Positions 49,238-58,728 of a stretch of 64,000 nucleotides of DNA are shown here, piece after piece. The notes beneath the pieces are model-generated. The model saw only the letters and a program-made list of their open reading frames with translations. It searched no databases and was not told the DNA's origin. This DNA comes from Gammaproteobacteria bacterium. Its GTDB lineage: Bacteria; Pseudomonadota; Gammaproteobacteria; GRL18. Location: assembly GCA_016744995.1 (NCBI GenBank), contig JADGDG010000001.1:722011-786010 (forward strand), read 5' to 3'. The translations under genes were made by a program, and so were the position numbers. Within the stretch, counting starts at the first letter, position 1; each line of letters starts with the position of its first letter.

Positions 49238-50586
49238 CGCATGGTAACCAGTTCTTCTGCACTGCAGGGATGTATGGCGATGGTATTATCAAAGTCAGCC
49301 TTAGTTGCGCCCATTTTGATTGCCACAGCAAAACCCTGCATCATTTCATCAACTCCGGGACCAATGATATGGCAGCCGATAATTTTTTCTTGTGCACCGA
49401 CACAAATTAGTTTCATGGCGGTGGGTGCTTTATGTTCAGTGAAAGCGTGAGTCATTGGGGTAAAACTGGTGCTGTAGACCTTAACTGAATCACCGTGGGT
49501 TTTTATTGCTTCAGTCTCAGTTAAGCCGATGGTGGCAATAGGCGGGTGACTGAAAACAACTGTTGGGATCAGATTGTAATCCAGTTTACGATCCGTCATA
49601 TTATTAAACAAACGATCTGACAGACGTCTGGCTGCGGCTATGGCAACAGGTGTTAAAGTGGCTTTGCCATTGACATCGCCTAATGAATAAATACCCTTTA
49701 TATTGGTTTCTTCATATTCATTGCTGGGGATAAAACCTCGCTTGTCCATTTCAATGCCGGCAGCCTCCAGATTGAGATCAGCAGTATTGGGTGCCCTTCC
49801 AATAGCCCAGACAAGTGCATCAACATTATTCACTTGTTGGTTTTTGGTGCAATGTAAAGTGAGTTTACCTTGCTCATTGCTTTCAACCGATTCAACTTCA
49901 GTGGTGGTGAGTAAAACAATGTTTGGATCATCCTGAATTACTTTGGCTAATGTGCCGTTTAACATGCCATCCATTTGGCTCAGTACATGGCCCTTACGGA
50001 TTAACAGAGTCACCTGACTGCCGAGGCTACTCATAAGACCTGCTAATTCAACAGCAATATAACCTGAGCCGACAATGGTAATATGTTCGGGTTGTTCCTT
50101 AAGAGCAAAGAAGCCATCTGATGTTATGCCAAGTTCTGCCCCAGGAATATCTGGAGTCACAGGGTAGCCGCCAGGGGCAACAACAATATGATCTGCTGTG
50201 TAGAACTCACCATTGACCTCAAGGGTTTTGGCATCAACAAAACGGGCTTTACCATTAATGTAGTCAATATTGGAGTCACTGAGATAATTGCCGTACCAGT
50301 TGGTGATGCCGGAAATATAAGCCTCTCGCTGCTCGATCAGCTTAGACCAGTTCAGGCCATTGTTAGTGACATCAAAACCATAGTCGCGAGCATCTGCCAT
50401 ACCATGAGCCAGATTTGCTGCATTCCACATGACTTTTTTGGGTACGCAGCCAATATTGACGCAGGTGCCGCCTACTTTACTGCTTTCTATAATGGCACAT
50501 TTCTTACCATACTGAGCACCCCGCTCTGCTGCAGAAAGGCCGCCGCTGCCAGCGCCAATGGAGATTAAATCATAGTGTTTTGACAT
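49234..50586 (-). CDS. gor: Glutathione-disulfide reductase
   Basis: A 450-residue FAD/NADPH disulfide oxidoreductase. The N-terminus ([20 protein letters not shown]) binds FAD, and [18 protein letters not shown] holds the redox Cys pair. [15 protein letters not shown] is the NADPH site, but the NADPH-phosphate Arg region reads [13 protein letters not shown]. The C-terminal [11 protein letters not shown] contains the catalytic His-Pro of the partner subunit; glutathione reductases usually have IHPTxAEE. I chose ATG 50586, matching E. coli Gor; the frame extends 11 codons further upstream. Glutathione is the likely substrate. Confidence 0.93.
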   Translation of the reverse strand: MSKHYDLISIGAGSGGLSAAERGAQYGKKCAIIESSKVGGTCVNIGCVPKKVMWNAANLAHGMADARDYGFDVTNNGLNWSKLIEQREAYISGITNWYGNYLSDSNIDYINGKARFVDAKTLEVNGEFYTADHIVVAPGGYPVTPDIPGAELGITSDGFFALKEQPEHITIVGSGYIAVELAGLMSSLGSQVTLLIRKGHVLSQMDGMLNGTLAKVIQDDPNIVLLTTTEVESVESNEQGKLTLHCTKNQQVNNVDALVWAIGRAPNTADLNLEAAGIEMDKRGFIPSNEYEETNIKGIYSLGDVNGKATLTPVAIAAARRLSDRLFNNMTDRKLDYNLIPTVVFSHPPIATIGLTETEAIKTHGDSVKVYSTSFTPMTHAFTEHKAPTAMKLICVGAQEKIIGCHIIGPGVDEMMQGFAVAIKMGATKADFDNTIAIHPCSAEELVTMR

Positions 50587-50670
50587 AAAATTACCCAAAA
50601 AGTCTGTGAAAAAAATCAATATGTTCTTTATAATAGGGATTTATATGAATATTATCAATCCCAAGAGCCT

Positions 50671-51192
50671 ATGATCAGCCAGGAATTAATACAACTTATC
50701 CGGGAAACATTTCAGCTTAACTGGAAAGGCGTGCATGGGGTGTCTCATTGGGCCAGAGTTCGTCTTAATGGTCTGTTAATAGCTGAAAAAAATGGTGCCA
50801 ACCTGCGTGTAGTTGAATTATTTGCTTTTTTGCATGATATTAAGCGAGAAGCTGATTTTAATGATCCCCTTCATGGTGAACGGGCTGCTCAATTTATTGA
50901 AACACTGCCTGATGAACTATTGGAAATCAATCAAGGAGAAAAAAAACTATTAATGCTTGCCTGCCATGATCATAGCAAAGGTTTTATTGAGGCTGATATG
51001 ACGGTAGGCACCTGCTGGGATGCAGACCGACTGGATTTAGGGCGTGGTGGTCAACGGCCCAATACCAGAAAGCTTTGCACCGAGGTTGCAAAGCAGCCAG
51101 ATTTTTTTGAGCAGGCTTATCAGCGTGCAATTTATCAGCACCGTTCTCAATCGAATATTGCCTTAGTTCAGAAATGGAAACCAGCACTGTGA
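50671..51192 (+). CDS. HD-domain phosphohydrolase-like protein
   Basis: A 173-residue protein with an HD-type metal site: HGVSHWARVRLNGLLIA, FAFLHDIKREADFNDPLHGERAA and LACHDHSKGF, then TCWDADRLDLGRGG. Such small HD proteins hydrolyse nucleotides or phosphate esters; the substrate is not known. The coding 3' end overlaps the next gene by 19 bp. It is divergent from gor, with 84 bp between the start codons. Confidence 0.83.
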   Translation: MISQELIQLIRETFQLNWKGVHGVSHWARVRLNGLLIAEKNGANLRVVELFAFLHDIKREADFNDPLHGERAAQFIETLPDELLEINQGEKKLLMLACHDHSKGFIEADMTVGTCWDADRLDLGRGGQRPNTRKLCTEVAKQPDFFEQAYQRAIYQHRSQSNIALVQKWKPAL

Positions 51193-51701
51193 AGTTCGAT
51201 AGTTTAACTGCAGAGCTAATTCAGCGCAGACATCAGGTTCATGATATGTGTCGGCAGTTCAGCCGCAGCCCATCCAAAGGCAACCTGATACGCTTAAAGT
51301 CATTATTTGCCAGTTGCGGTGAAGATGTTTTTATTGAGCAGGGCTTCTACTGTGACTATGGTGATAAAATCTCCCTGGGAGATCGTGTTTATCTCAATAT
51401 CAACTGCACCTTATTAGATGGTGGACTGATCACTATTGGTGATGACTGCTTAATCGGATCCAATGTGCAAATATTAACAATAAATCATGCCGTTGCCCCG
51501 CAGGAAAGATTAAAAAAAGAAAATTTTTCTGAAGATATTTTTATTGACAGCAATGTCTGGATAGGTGCAGGAGCAATTATTTTACCCGGGGTTAATATTG
51601 GTGAAGGTGCAGTGGTTGGTGCTGGCAGTATCGTCACCAGAGATATCCAGGCAAACTGTTTATTTGCAGGTAATCCAGCAAAACTAATACGGCAGCTTTA
51701 A
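51174..51701 (+). CDS. Hexapeptide-repeat sugar O-acetyltransferase (Maa/LacA-like)
   Basis: A 175-residue left-handed beta-helix acetyltransferase. The N-terminal segment before the helix is shorter than in LacA. Family motifs are GYCDYGDKISLGDRVYLN-like FYCDYGDKISLGDRVYLN, NCTLLDGGLITIGD, the catalytic His in ILTINHAV and WIGAGAIILPGVNIGEGAVV with AGNPAKLIRQ at the end. The acceptor is probably a sugar or maltose-like compound, but it cannot be told from the sequence. It overlaps the HD gene by 19 bp, which suggests coupled expression. A hairpin at 51700-51725 follows. Confidence 0.88.
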   Translation: METSTVKFDSLTAELIQRRHQVHDMCRQFSRSPSKGNLIRLKSLFASCGEDVFIEQGFYCDYGDKISLGDRVYLNINCTLLDGGLITIGDDCLIGSNVQILTINHAVAPQERLKKENFSEDIFIDSNVWIGAGAIILPGVNIGEGAVVGAGSIVTRDIQANCLFAGNPAKLIRQL

Positions 51702-51725
51702 AATGGGGGCTAAACCCGCCGTTTT
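51700..51725 (+). terminator. Probable intrinsic terminator after acetyltransferase
   Basis: AAAATGGGGGC and GCCGTTTT arms pair with one mismatch and one wobble around a CTAAAC loop, ending in TTTT. It begins inside the stop codon of the acetyltransferase gene. Confidence 0.4.
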
Positions 51726-52038
51726 AAATACAGAGTTAATAAACAGGTACTGTCAGAGATCCTCTGGCTCTTGCAAATCGATAAATAATAAATACCCACG
51801 TTATTTTATCTAATCGTGCGGATCCCAGGGTGTTTAATCTGGGAGAAGTATTTTCTAATAATGAGTAATTGCCTACCCTCCCCTTTAGAACAATAGGAGC
51901 TGATACTCTGTGCGCACTATATCAGGAACAGTTATTCAGGAGCTGTTATTTAGTATCAATCGCCTTGAGTCATTATAAAAGATAAAAGTAAGGAAATAGT
52001 TAGAAAATTATAAAAGCTCAGTATCTTTTAAAAGGGCT
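51726..52038. other. Intergenic region with a copy of the short palindromic element
   Basis: About 310 bp without a convincing gene. A TCCCAG/CTGGGA hairpin is at 51823-51844. The stretch 51891-51936 (ATAGGAGCTGATACTC, then TCAGGAACAGTTATT) matches the element at 62740-62782. The rest is ordinary AT-rich sequence. Confidence 0.5.
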
Positions 52039-52128
52039 ATGAATATGACTGGATATTTGTTAAATTTCGGGAGTTTAGTGAATTTTTTAAAGTTAAATTC
52101 CATCTCTGGATTAAAAATTGATGAAGAT

Positions 52129-52830
52129 ATGAAAAACCTACAAGAAATGACTTTGCTTTATGCTGAAGATGAATTGATCACGCAGGCAATATATAAACAA
52201 TATTTTTCTAGTTATTTTAAGACTATTTATACCGCAGAAAATGGTCAGCAGGCGTTTGCATTATATCGAAAAAATAAACCGGATGTGGTGATTTTAGATA
52301 TTAATATGCCGCTTATGGATGGTCTGCAGGTCTGTAAAAAAATTCGTCAAACTGATCAGCAAACAAAAATAATTTTATTAACCAGCCGCACTGACAAACA
52401 AACATTGATGGATGCCGTTGAGCTGGGGCTGACCAGTTATCTTGATAAGCCAGTAACAAAAGAACGCATCATTGAAGCACTTAATAAGCTTTTTGATTTA
52501 AATAAATCTCATGAAATTGTTTCGTGGATGGAAGGTTCTGAAAAATATATCTGGCATCTCAGCAAGCGTGAACTATTTTGTGAACAACAAGTTGTTCACC
52601 TGACAAAAAATGAAAAAAGTTTATTAGAATTACTTATTACGACAAAAAATAAAAACCTGAATTATCAAAGCATTTGTGATGCAATCACTTCACTTGATAA
52701 CGACAAGATATTAAGTGATGCTGCAATTAAGACATTGCTTTGTGGTTTACGAAACAAATTACCGGATAATACTATTAAAAATGAATATGGTTTAGGTTAT
52801 TTTTTTGATAGAAAAATCATAGGACATTAA
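52129..52830 (+). CDS. Response regulator with OmpR-like DNA-binding domain
   Basis: A receiver domain (MTLLYAEDELITQ, phospho-acceptor in VVILDINMPLMDG, Thr in LLTSRT, Lys in YLDKPVTK) is followed by a winged-helix output resembling OmpR/PhoB (LTKNEKSLLELLITTKNKNL, ILSDAAIKTLLCGLRNKLP, ending EYGLGYFF). I place the start at ATG 52129 (MKNLQEM), giving 233 residues. The frame stays open to ATG 52039/52045, the latter with an AAAGGG signal, and would add an atypical ~30-residue N-terminus. Divergent signalling genes downstream suggest a shared pathway. Confidence 0.85.
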   Translation: MKNLQEMTLLYAEDELITQAIYKQYFSSYFKTIYTAENGQQAFALYRKNKPDVVILDINMPLMDGLQVCKKIRQTDQQTKIILLTSRTDKQTLMDAVELGLTSYLDKPVTKERIIEALNKLFDLNKSHEIVSWMEGSEKYIWHLSKRELFCEQQVVHLTKNEKSLLELLITTKNKNLNYQSICDAITSLDNDKILSDAAIKTLLCGLRNKLPDNTIKNEYGLGYFFDRKIIGH

Positions 52831-52904
52831 TTATTTATGCCTGTCATGGCACTACAACTGTGGCCGGTATGAGAAAATTTTACATTTAAAACAAAGAAAA
52901 AATT

Positions 52905-54536
52905 ATGCAAAAAAAAATTTATTTTACTTTTCTGATCTGTCTGTTATTGTCATTTTCTGCGAGTGCAGAAAATTGGTTTTATACCTTTAAAAAAGGAGAT
53001 ACAGTCTGGGATTTTGGCCATAGTGCTTTAATTGAATGGCAACACTGGGATGATATTGTCACATTAAATAAAATTACCAATGATCATTATATGAAGCCGG
53101 GAATGCAAATTGCCATCCCCATGAAATGGTTAAAGCAACGTGAGTCAAAAATTAGTGTCAGAAAAATAACTGGTCAGGTTACTGTGCAACTGGATGAATC
53201 CAGGCGTACCATGATACTTAAACCAGGCATGCGGATCTCCCTGGGAGATTCGATTCACACTAAAGAAAATAGCACAATACAGCTTATCTTTGAAGATGGT
53301 ACAAAATTAACCTTGTTAGAGAAAAGCACTCTGATCCTGGTTTCGGCCAGAATGATTGGTGGTGATAAAATCAATGCCTCTGATATTAAAGCAAAAATAA
53401 TAAAGGGACGGGCTAATATTCATGCTAATCCTGAGAAACAAGCAGATAATCGTTTTGAAATTCTTACTGTGGCTGGAAATTCTGCAGTAAGGGGGACGAA
53501 ATTCAGGGTTAATGCAGATCAGACAAGCACCATGACAGAAGTATTAACCGGGAAAATCCTGGTTAGTAACCCACAGGGGCATACTGATCTAACATCGGGC
53601 TTTGGTACTATTGCACGAGTTGGAGAAAAACCATTAGCTCCAATTGTGCTGCTTGATGCCCCGAACATAGAACACCTGCCACGAATTATTCGTTATCTGC
53701 CGGAGTCAAATAAGTTGACCGATGCTGCATCAAAAGCAACTGCTTATCGACTTCAAATACTAAAAAAATCAGAGCCAGAGTTGATTCTTATTGATCAAAT
53801 AAGCAAACAAAGTGTAATTTTTAGTCAGCTTTTACCTGATGATGATTATATTGTTAAACTTCGGGCAATTGATGAAAATGGTCTTGAGGGAAAAACAGCA
53901 CAATACGTCATGCAGATTGATGCTCGCCCAGAAGCACCTTTTCAACAGCAACCGAAAGATACTTACGTACAAACTGTGGGAGAGGTTAACTTTAAGTGGT
54001 CTGAACCTGAAAACATTAAGCAGTATTTACTTGAACTTTCCACTCAGGAGAGTTTTCAGGAGTCTGAAACAAGTCAATTTAAATTGCTGGAAAATAAATA
54101 TAGCAGAGCTATTGAAGAACCAGGAAATTATTATTGGCGAATTTCCTCTATAGACAATAATGGGAAAATTGGCCCGCCAAGCAATAGCTCATCTTTAGTT
54201 ATTGTTCCCAAGCCGGAGCAGCCCAAGATAGAAGAACCAGCCATTGATGAGCACCAGCTGCTCCTAAAATGGCGTGATGCCGGTTCAGATATGCATTATA
54301 AAATACAATTTGCTAATGACTCTAAGTTTAGTCAGATTTTGACAGAGCAAACAATAACTCAAGCTCAGTTTAATCTGGAAAGACCTACGAGTGGGACATA
54401 CTATTTTCGTGTACAGACGATTAGTAGTGAGGGGGTTTCCAGCGGCTACAGCCCTACTCAAAAAATTGACGTGCCGCCAAAAAGTTATTGGCCGGCAGGG
54501 TTTGCCAGCCTGTTACTTTTGTTACTTGCTTTATAA
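52905..54536 (+). CDS. LysM / FecR-domain periplasmic protein with Ig-like repeats
   Basis: A 543-residue secreted protein. A signal peptide covers ~1-21 (FLICLLLSFSASA). A LysM domain for peptidoglycan binding follows (YTFKKGDTVWDFG to MKPGMQIAIP, ~25-70). The FecR domain at ~85-225 has DSIHTKENSTIQLIFEDGT and AVRGTKFRV. Two or more Fn3/Ig-like units fill ~235-515. A hydrophobic C-terminus (WPAGFASLLLLLLAL) may be a membrane anchor. FecR/LysM proteins are commonly paired with CHASE2 cyclases, as here: the next gene is a CHASE2-GGDEF protein. It probably senses the envelope state. Confidence 0.88.
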   Translation: MQKKIYFTFLICLLLSFSASAENWFYTFKKGDTVWDFGHSALIEWQHWDDIVTLNKITNDHYMKPGMQIAIPMKWLKQRESKISVRKITGQVTVQLDESRRTMILKPGMRISLGDSIHTKENSTIQLIFEDGTKLTLLEKSTLILVSARMIGGDKINASDIKAKIIKGRANIHANPEKQADNRFEILTVAGNSAVRGTKFRVNADQTSTMTEVLTGKILVSNPQGHTDLTSGFGTIARVGEKPLAPIVLLDAPNIEHLPRIIRYLPESNKLTDAASKATAYRLQILKKSEPELILIDQISKQSVIFSQLLPDDDYIVKLRAIDENGLEGKTAQYVMQIDARPEAPFQQQPKDTYVQTVGEVNFKWSEPENIKQYLLELSTQESFQESETSQFKLLENKYSRAIEEPGNYYWRISSIDNNGKIGPPSNSSSLVIVPKPEQPKIEEPAIDEHQLLLKWRDAGSDMHYKIQFANDSKFSQILTEQTITQAQFNLERPTSGTYYFRVQTISSEGVSSGYSPTQKIDVPPKSYWPAGFASLLLLLLAL

Positions 54537-54565
54537 TGATTTCCGTATCAGGCACGACTTAACGC

Positions 54566-56251
54566 ATGTATAAGAGAAGCCGGCCAGCAAAAATTATTAG
54601 CCTTGTAATCGTTGTTGTATCCAGTTTTCTTGCTGTTGCTTTACAGCACTGGAAAATAACCGAATACTTTGATCTGGTATTATATGATCTGCAAATGCCC
54701 TTATGGGGGCAGCCGGTGCCTGAAGATATTATTATCATTGCTATTGATGAAAAAAGCATTGCTGAACTTGGTCGCTGGCCATGGTCACGTCATATACATG
54801 CACAGCTGATTGAACGTTTATCAGAAGCCAAAACAGGCATGATTGTTTTTGATGTCTTGTTTTCAGAGCCCACAACTGCCGGCGAAGGTTCTATCGATGA
54901 AGCTCTGGTTCAGAATATTGCTGATAATCAGAAGGTGATCCTGCCTGTTGCTGGAATTATTTCGCCACAAAAAGGTATTCAGGAACTATTGCCTATTGAT
55001 GCTTTATTCCAGGCATCACACTCGATTGGTCATACAGATTTAGAACTTGATACTGATAGCAAATTCAGACGAGTGTTTCTTTATGCCGGGCTTAATGAAG
55101 CACGTTGGCCTAATCTGGCTGTTGCTGCTTTATTAGCGAACAATGAACTGGATAGACTACCAGGACAGCGATTAGAAAGGACTGTACGAAATCACAATGC
55201 CTGGGTGAGGGATCACTATGTTATGCTGCCTTTTATTGGCGGGCCGGGACATTTTAAAACACTTTCTTATAGTGATGTACTTGATAAAAATTTTGCTTTA
55301 GATGAGCTGCAAGATAAGGTCATTTTTATTGGTGCAACGGGAAGGGGTTTGAGTGCTGCATATCCTACACCTTTAAGACTTCATCAGGTAATGAGTGGTG
55401 TTGAAATTCAAGCTAATATTTATGAAGCTTTGCGCACTCATAATACCATTAGTGAAATGCCATTAAAGGTACTGTTGATGATAAGTTTTATCGTCACCTT
55501 TTTATCTTCACTGCTTATTAGTTTTGGTAATTGGGAAAAAAATCCATTTTATCTTATGGGCCTGATTTTTGGCGTTATTCTGCTGGGCGAAATAACACTT
55601 CTCATTACTAATATTTATATTCCAGTGATCTCTATTGTGGTTGCCTGTATTATGACCTCTTTTTCTATTAGCTGGCTTTATTTGAAGAATCTGCAAAATG
55701 TTGCTGAAAGTGATGCTTTAACTGGTTTGTATAATCGATATTTTTTCGATATTAATTTACGCCTCTTTTGGAATCTGGGAAAGCAATACCAACGACCTTT
55801 TTCAATGTTAATTATTGATATTGATTATTTTAAACTCTATAACGATGATTATGGACATGTTCAGGGTGATCAGGCGCTAATTGCTGTAGCCAAAGCGTTG
55901 CAGTTGCAAACAAATATGCAGGGGTATAAATCCTGTCGAATTGGAGGTGAAGAATTTTCTTGTTTAATGAATAATTGCTCAGCAATGAGAGCAAAACAAC
56001 ATGCAGAGCAACTAAGAGAAAAAATAGAATCTTTAAAGCTCGAACACAAGACATCCTTGTCAAGCTCGGTTGTTACCATCAGCATTGGCCTTGCTACGGT
56101 TATTCCTACAGACGAAAGTGATTCAGATATTTTATTTAAAGCTGCAGATAGTGCTCTGTATCAGGCTAAGGAGCAAGGTAGAAATAAAGTTATTGCTATT
56201 GATCTGGATGATCCTGATATGAATAAAGCTAATATAGATGGTTCAAAATGA
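54566..56251 (+). CDS. CHASE2-domain diguanylate cyclase
   Basis: A 561-residue membrane protein. After an N-terminal transmembrane helix (~8-25), the periplasmic CHASE2 domain (~35-295) has IIIIAIDEKSIAELGRWPWS and GMIVFDVLFSEPT. Three transmembrane helices follow (~297-375). The GGDEF domain (~390-545) has DALTGLYNRYFF and IDIDYFKLYNDDYGH, and the active-site GGEEF in CRIGGEEFSCLM, so it should make cyclic-di-GMP. No RxxD inhibitory site precedes GGEEF. The stop overlaps the following hybrid kinase by 4 bp. Confidence 0.93.
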   Translation: MYKRSRPAKIISLVIVVVSSFLAVALQHWKITEYFDLVLYDLQMPLWGQPVPEDIIIIAIDEKSIAELGRWPWSRHIHAQLIERLSEAKTGMIVFDVLFSEPTTAGEGSIDEALVQNIADNQKVILPVAGIISPQKGIQELLPIDALFQASHSIGHTDLELDTDSKFRRVFLYAGLNEARWPNLAVAALLANNELDRLPGQRLERTVRNHNAWVRDHYVMLPFIGGPGHFKTLSYSDVLDKNFALDELQDKVIFIGATGRGLSAAYPTPLRLHQVMSGVEIQANIYEALRTHNTISEMPLKVLLMISFIVTFLSSLLISFGNWEKNPFYLMGLIFGVILLGEITLLITNIYIPVISIVVACIMTSFSISWLYLKNLQNVAESDALTGLYNRYFFDINLRLFWNLGKQYQRPFSMLIIDIDYFKLYNDDYGHVQGDQALIAVAKALQLQTNMQGYKSCRIGGEEFSCLMNNCSAMRAKQHAEQLREKIESLKLEHKTSLSSSVVTISIGLATVIPTDESDSDILFKAADSALYQAKEQGRNKVIAIDLDDPDMNKANIDGSK

Positions 56252-58590
56252 AATATTGCATATTTAAAAAAATTATATACGGGCTAGGCTATGCTGTTAT
56301 TTCAATGTTGATAATAGTCAATACATTTGCCTCAGATAATGACTCCTCTTATGAATCCTATTTTAGTAATACCGCTGCTTATGGGACAAAACCAAATACC
56401 AATGATGGCTATCAGTCGATAACTCGAAATGCCTCACTGACCCAGCCTGGACCACCTAACTGGCTGCTTATTGTTATTGTGTTAATTGTTGTATCAGGTG
56501 TTCTTTATCGAAATAGAATTATACAGCAGGAACTGGAAAAAAGAATTCTCATTCAGGATCAACTTGCTATTAGTGAACAAAAGTTTAGAACGTTATTTGA
56601 TTTGTCACCCATTTTAATTAATGCTTTTGATGATGATGGCCGCTGTACATTGTGGAATAAAGAGTGTGAGAAAGTTTTTGGCTGGAGTCTTGAGGAACTT
56701 AATGATCATAAAAACCCTCTGGCTCTGTTCTATCCTGATGTGAAGGTACAGCAGGAAGTACTCAAAGCAATCAGAACTAGTGACCAAAATAGCTTTAAAG
56801 AATGGTATCCGAGAACAAAGGATGGTCGAGTATTAGTTACTCTCCTGGCAAATATTACTTTGCCGAGTGGTGAGATTATTAATATTGGATATGATATTAG
56901 CAGGCAAAGAAAAAAAGAGTTAGAAGTCAATGAAAAAACTCAAGAGCTAAAGGAGCAAAAAACTCAATTAACCATAGCAAAAAAGAATGCTGAAAAAGCA
57001 AATAAGAGTAAAAGTGAATTTTTGGCGAACATGTCTCATGAGATCAGAACACCGATGAATGGTGTTATTGGTATATTAAATTTGTTACAACGAACAAAAT
57101 TAACAGAACAACAAGTCAGTTATGTTGGGAAAATTAACACTTCATCACAATTATTGCTTGAAATTATCAATGACATTCTGGATTTTTCCAGAATAGAAGC
57201 AGGGAAATTAAATATTGAAAAAATTCATTTTAGTTTGCCTGATGTGCTATCTAATATTGAAAATATTATGCAAATAAAAGCTTCTGAAAATAATTTATTA
57301 TTTTTTATTACTAACAATAGCAATTTTGATACTTTCTATGGTGATCCCTTACGCTTGTCTCAGGTATTGATTAATCTGATTAATAATGCCATTAAATTTA
57401 CTCATGAAGGCAAGGTAGAATTAAAGATCGAATCAATCAATAATGATCATATGAAATTTTCTGTTATTGATACAGGTATTGGTATAAGTGATAAACAGAA
57501 AATCTCTTTGTTTCAGGCTTTTAATCAACTGGATAATAGTACTACTAGAAAATATGGTGGTTCAGGGCTGGGTTTAAGCATATCGAAGCAGTTAATTGAG
57601 CTAATGGGCGGACATATTGGTCTAAAAAGTGTTTTGCATAAAGGCAGTGATTTTTTCTTTGAGATACTCCTGGCTAAAGGTGATGTTAATAAAGTTACTT
57701 TTACCAGGCATGAACAAACAAAAATACAAGATTTGTCATTGTTTAAAAATAAACATATCTTATTGGTTGAAGATAATATAATTAATCAGGATGTATTATC
57801 TTTATTCCTTGTGGAAAGTGGTTTTACTATTAGTGTTGCTAATAATGGTCAGGAAGCATTAGAGAAATTATCACAGTCTGACTGTACTTTTGATCTGGTT
57901 TTAATGGATATTCATATGCCAATTATGGATGGCTATGAGTCCAGCCGAAAAATTCGAGAAACCCTTAAGTATACAAAAATACCTATCATTGCCTTAACTG
58001 CCAATGTTGTTCAGGATGTAGAAATAAAGTGCCGTCAATCTGGTATGAATGACTTTTTATCAAAACCAGTGGACTATAGTCACTTACTCAATGTTTTGAG
58101 TCGCCATCTTAAAGATAGTGAACAGGATCAGGATAAAAATTTAAAATGGCCTGTTGCAGATAGTGAATCATTAGCTGTGCAGTATGGATCCGGGTCATTG
58201 CCGGGAATTGTTCAAAGCAGAGCACGAAAGTTTTTAGGCGATGATATTGAGCAGTTAAAAAAAGTTTTAATCCAGTTCAGAGAGCAATATGAACAGAGTG
58301 CTCAACAGTTAAAAGAGTTTTTGCTGCAAAAAAACTATTCAGAGGCATATTTATTGGCACATTCCATAAAGGGAGTCTCTGCTATTTTTGGTGCTCAAGA
58401 GCTTTGCAATGCATCCCTGGCACTGGAAAAACTACTTCAATTGTCTGCTTCTGATAGCTCTGAGCCTGAACGTTCTGAACCAGATAGCTTTGATCCTGAT
58501 AGCCCTGAGCTAAAAAAAGCACTGCAAGAATATAAAAAAGAATTAATGCAAATTATCAAAACCAGTCATCTCATTGAAAAACAAATATAA
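56248..58590 (+). CDS. Hybrid histidine kinase with receiver and Hpt domains
   Basis: A 780-residue membrane kinase. A signal-anchor (~10-27) and a transmembrane helix (~71-90) bracket a short periplasmic region. A PAS domain (~110-225), a coiled coil and HisKA with ANMSHEIRTPMNGVIGILNL (~265) follow. HATPase motifs are NLINNAIKFTHEG, DTGIGIS and GSGLGLSIS. The receiver has LLVEDN and DLVLMDIHMPIMDG (~505-620), and the Hpt domain has LLAHSIKGVSAIFGA with the phosphorelay His (~706). A four-unit repeat (DSSEP-type) lies in the C-terminal region. It is coupled by 4 bp to the CHASE2 cyclase and likely drives a phosphorelay, perhaps to the 52129 regulator. Confidence 0.93.
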   Translation: MKYCIFKKIIYGLGYAVISMLIIVNTFASDNDSSYESYFSNTAAYGTKPNTNDGYQSITRNASLTQPGPPNWLLIVIVLIVVSGVLYRNRIIQQELEKRILIQDQLAISEQKFRTLFDLSPILINAFDDDGRCTLWNKECEKVFGWSLEELNDHKNPLALFYPDVKVQQEVLKAIRTSDQNSFKEWYPRTKDGRVLVTLLANITLPSGEIINIGYDISRQRKKELEVNEKTQELKEQKTQLTIAKKNAEKANKSKSEFLANMSHEIRTPMNGVIGILNLLQRTKLTEQQVSYVGKINTSSQLLLEIINDILDFSRIEAGKLNIEKIHFSLPDVLSNIENIMQIKASENNLLFFITNNSNFDTFYGDPLRLSQVLINLINNAIKFTHEGKVELKIESINNDHMKFSVIDTGIGISDKQKISLFQAFNQLDNSTTRKYGGSGLGLSISKQLIELMGGHIGLKSVLHKGSDFFFEILLAKGDVNKVTFTRHEQTKIQDLSLFKNKHILLVEDNIINQDVLSLFLVESGFTISVANNGQEALEKLSQSDCTFDLVLMDIHMPIMDGYESSRKIRETLKYTKIPIIALTANVVQDVEIKCRQSGMNDFLSKPVDYSHLLNVLSRHLKDSEQDQDKNLKWPVADSESLAVQYGSGSLPGIVQSRARKFLGDDIEQLKKVLIQFREQYEQSAQQLKEFLLQKNYSEAYLLAHSIKGVSAIFGAQELCNASLALEKLLQLSASDSSEPERSEPDSFDPDSPELKKALQEYKKELMQIIKTSHLIEKQI
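58453..58512. repeat. In-frame 15-bp repeat, four units, in the hybrid kinase C-terminus
   Basis: Units GATAGCTCTGAGCCT, GAACGTTCTGAACCA, GATAGCTTTGATCCT and GATAGCCCTGAGCTA encode DSSEP, ERSEP, DSFDP and DSPEL. The array inserts an acidic Pro-containing loop between the helices of the Hpt domain's end. Confidence 0.7.
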
Positions 58591-58674
58591 ATAGATTATT
58601 AGCTCAGCCTTTATTCATAAGCTAACTTTTTTCTAACTTTTGTCTTATATACTAGCTATTCATTTAATAACTAA

Positions 58675-58697
58675 AATCTAACCCGCTGCATAGTTAC
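58675..58697. mobile_element. Relic right end of the MITE-like element
   Basis: AATCTAACCCGCTGCATAGTTAC matches the right end shared by the two intact elements (AATCTAAACACGCTGAATAGTTAC) with three differences. No matching left end is visible upstream, so this is a decayed or solo end 31 bp before the 58729 gene. Confidence 0.55.
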
Positions 58698-58728
58698 AGT
58701 GAATTAGCCATATTATAGGATTATATTA

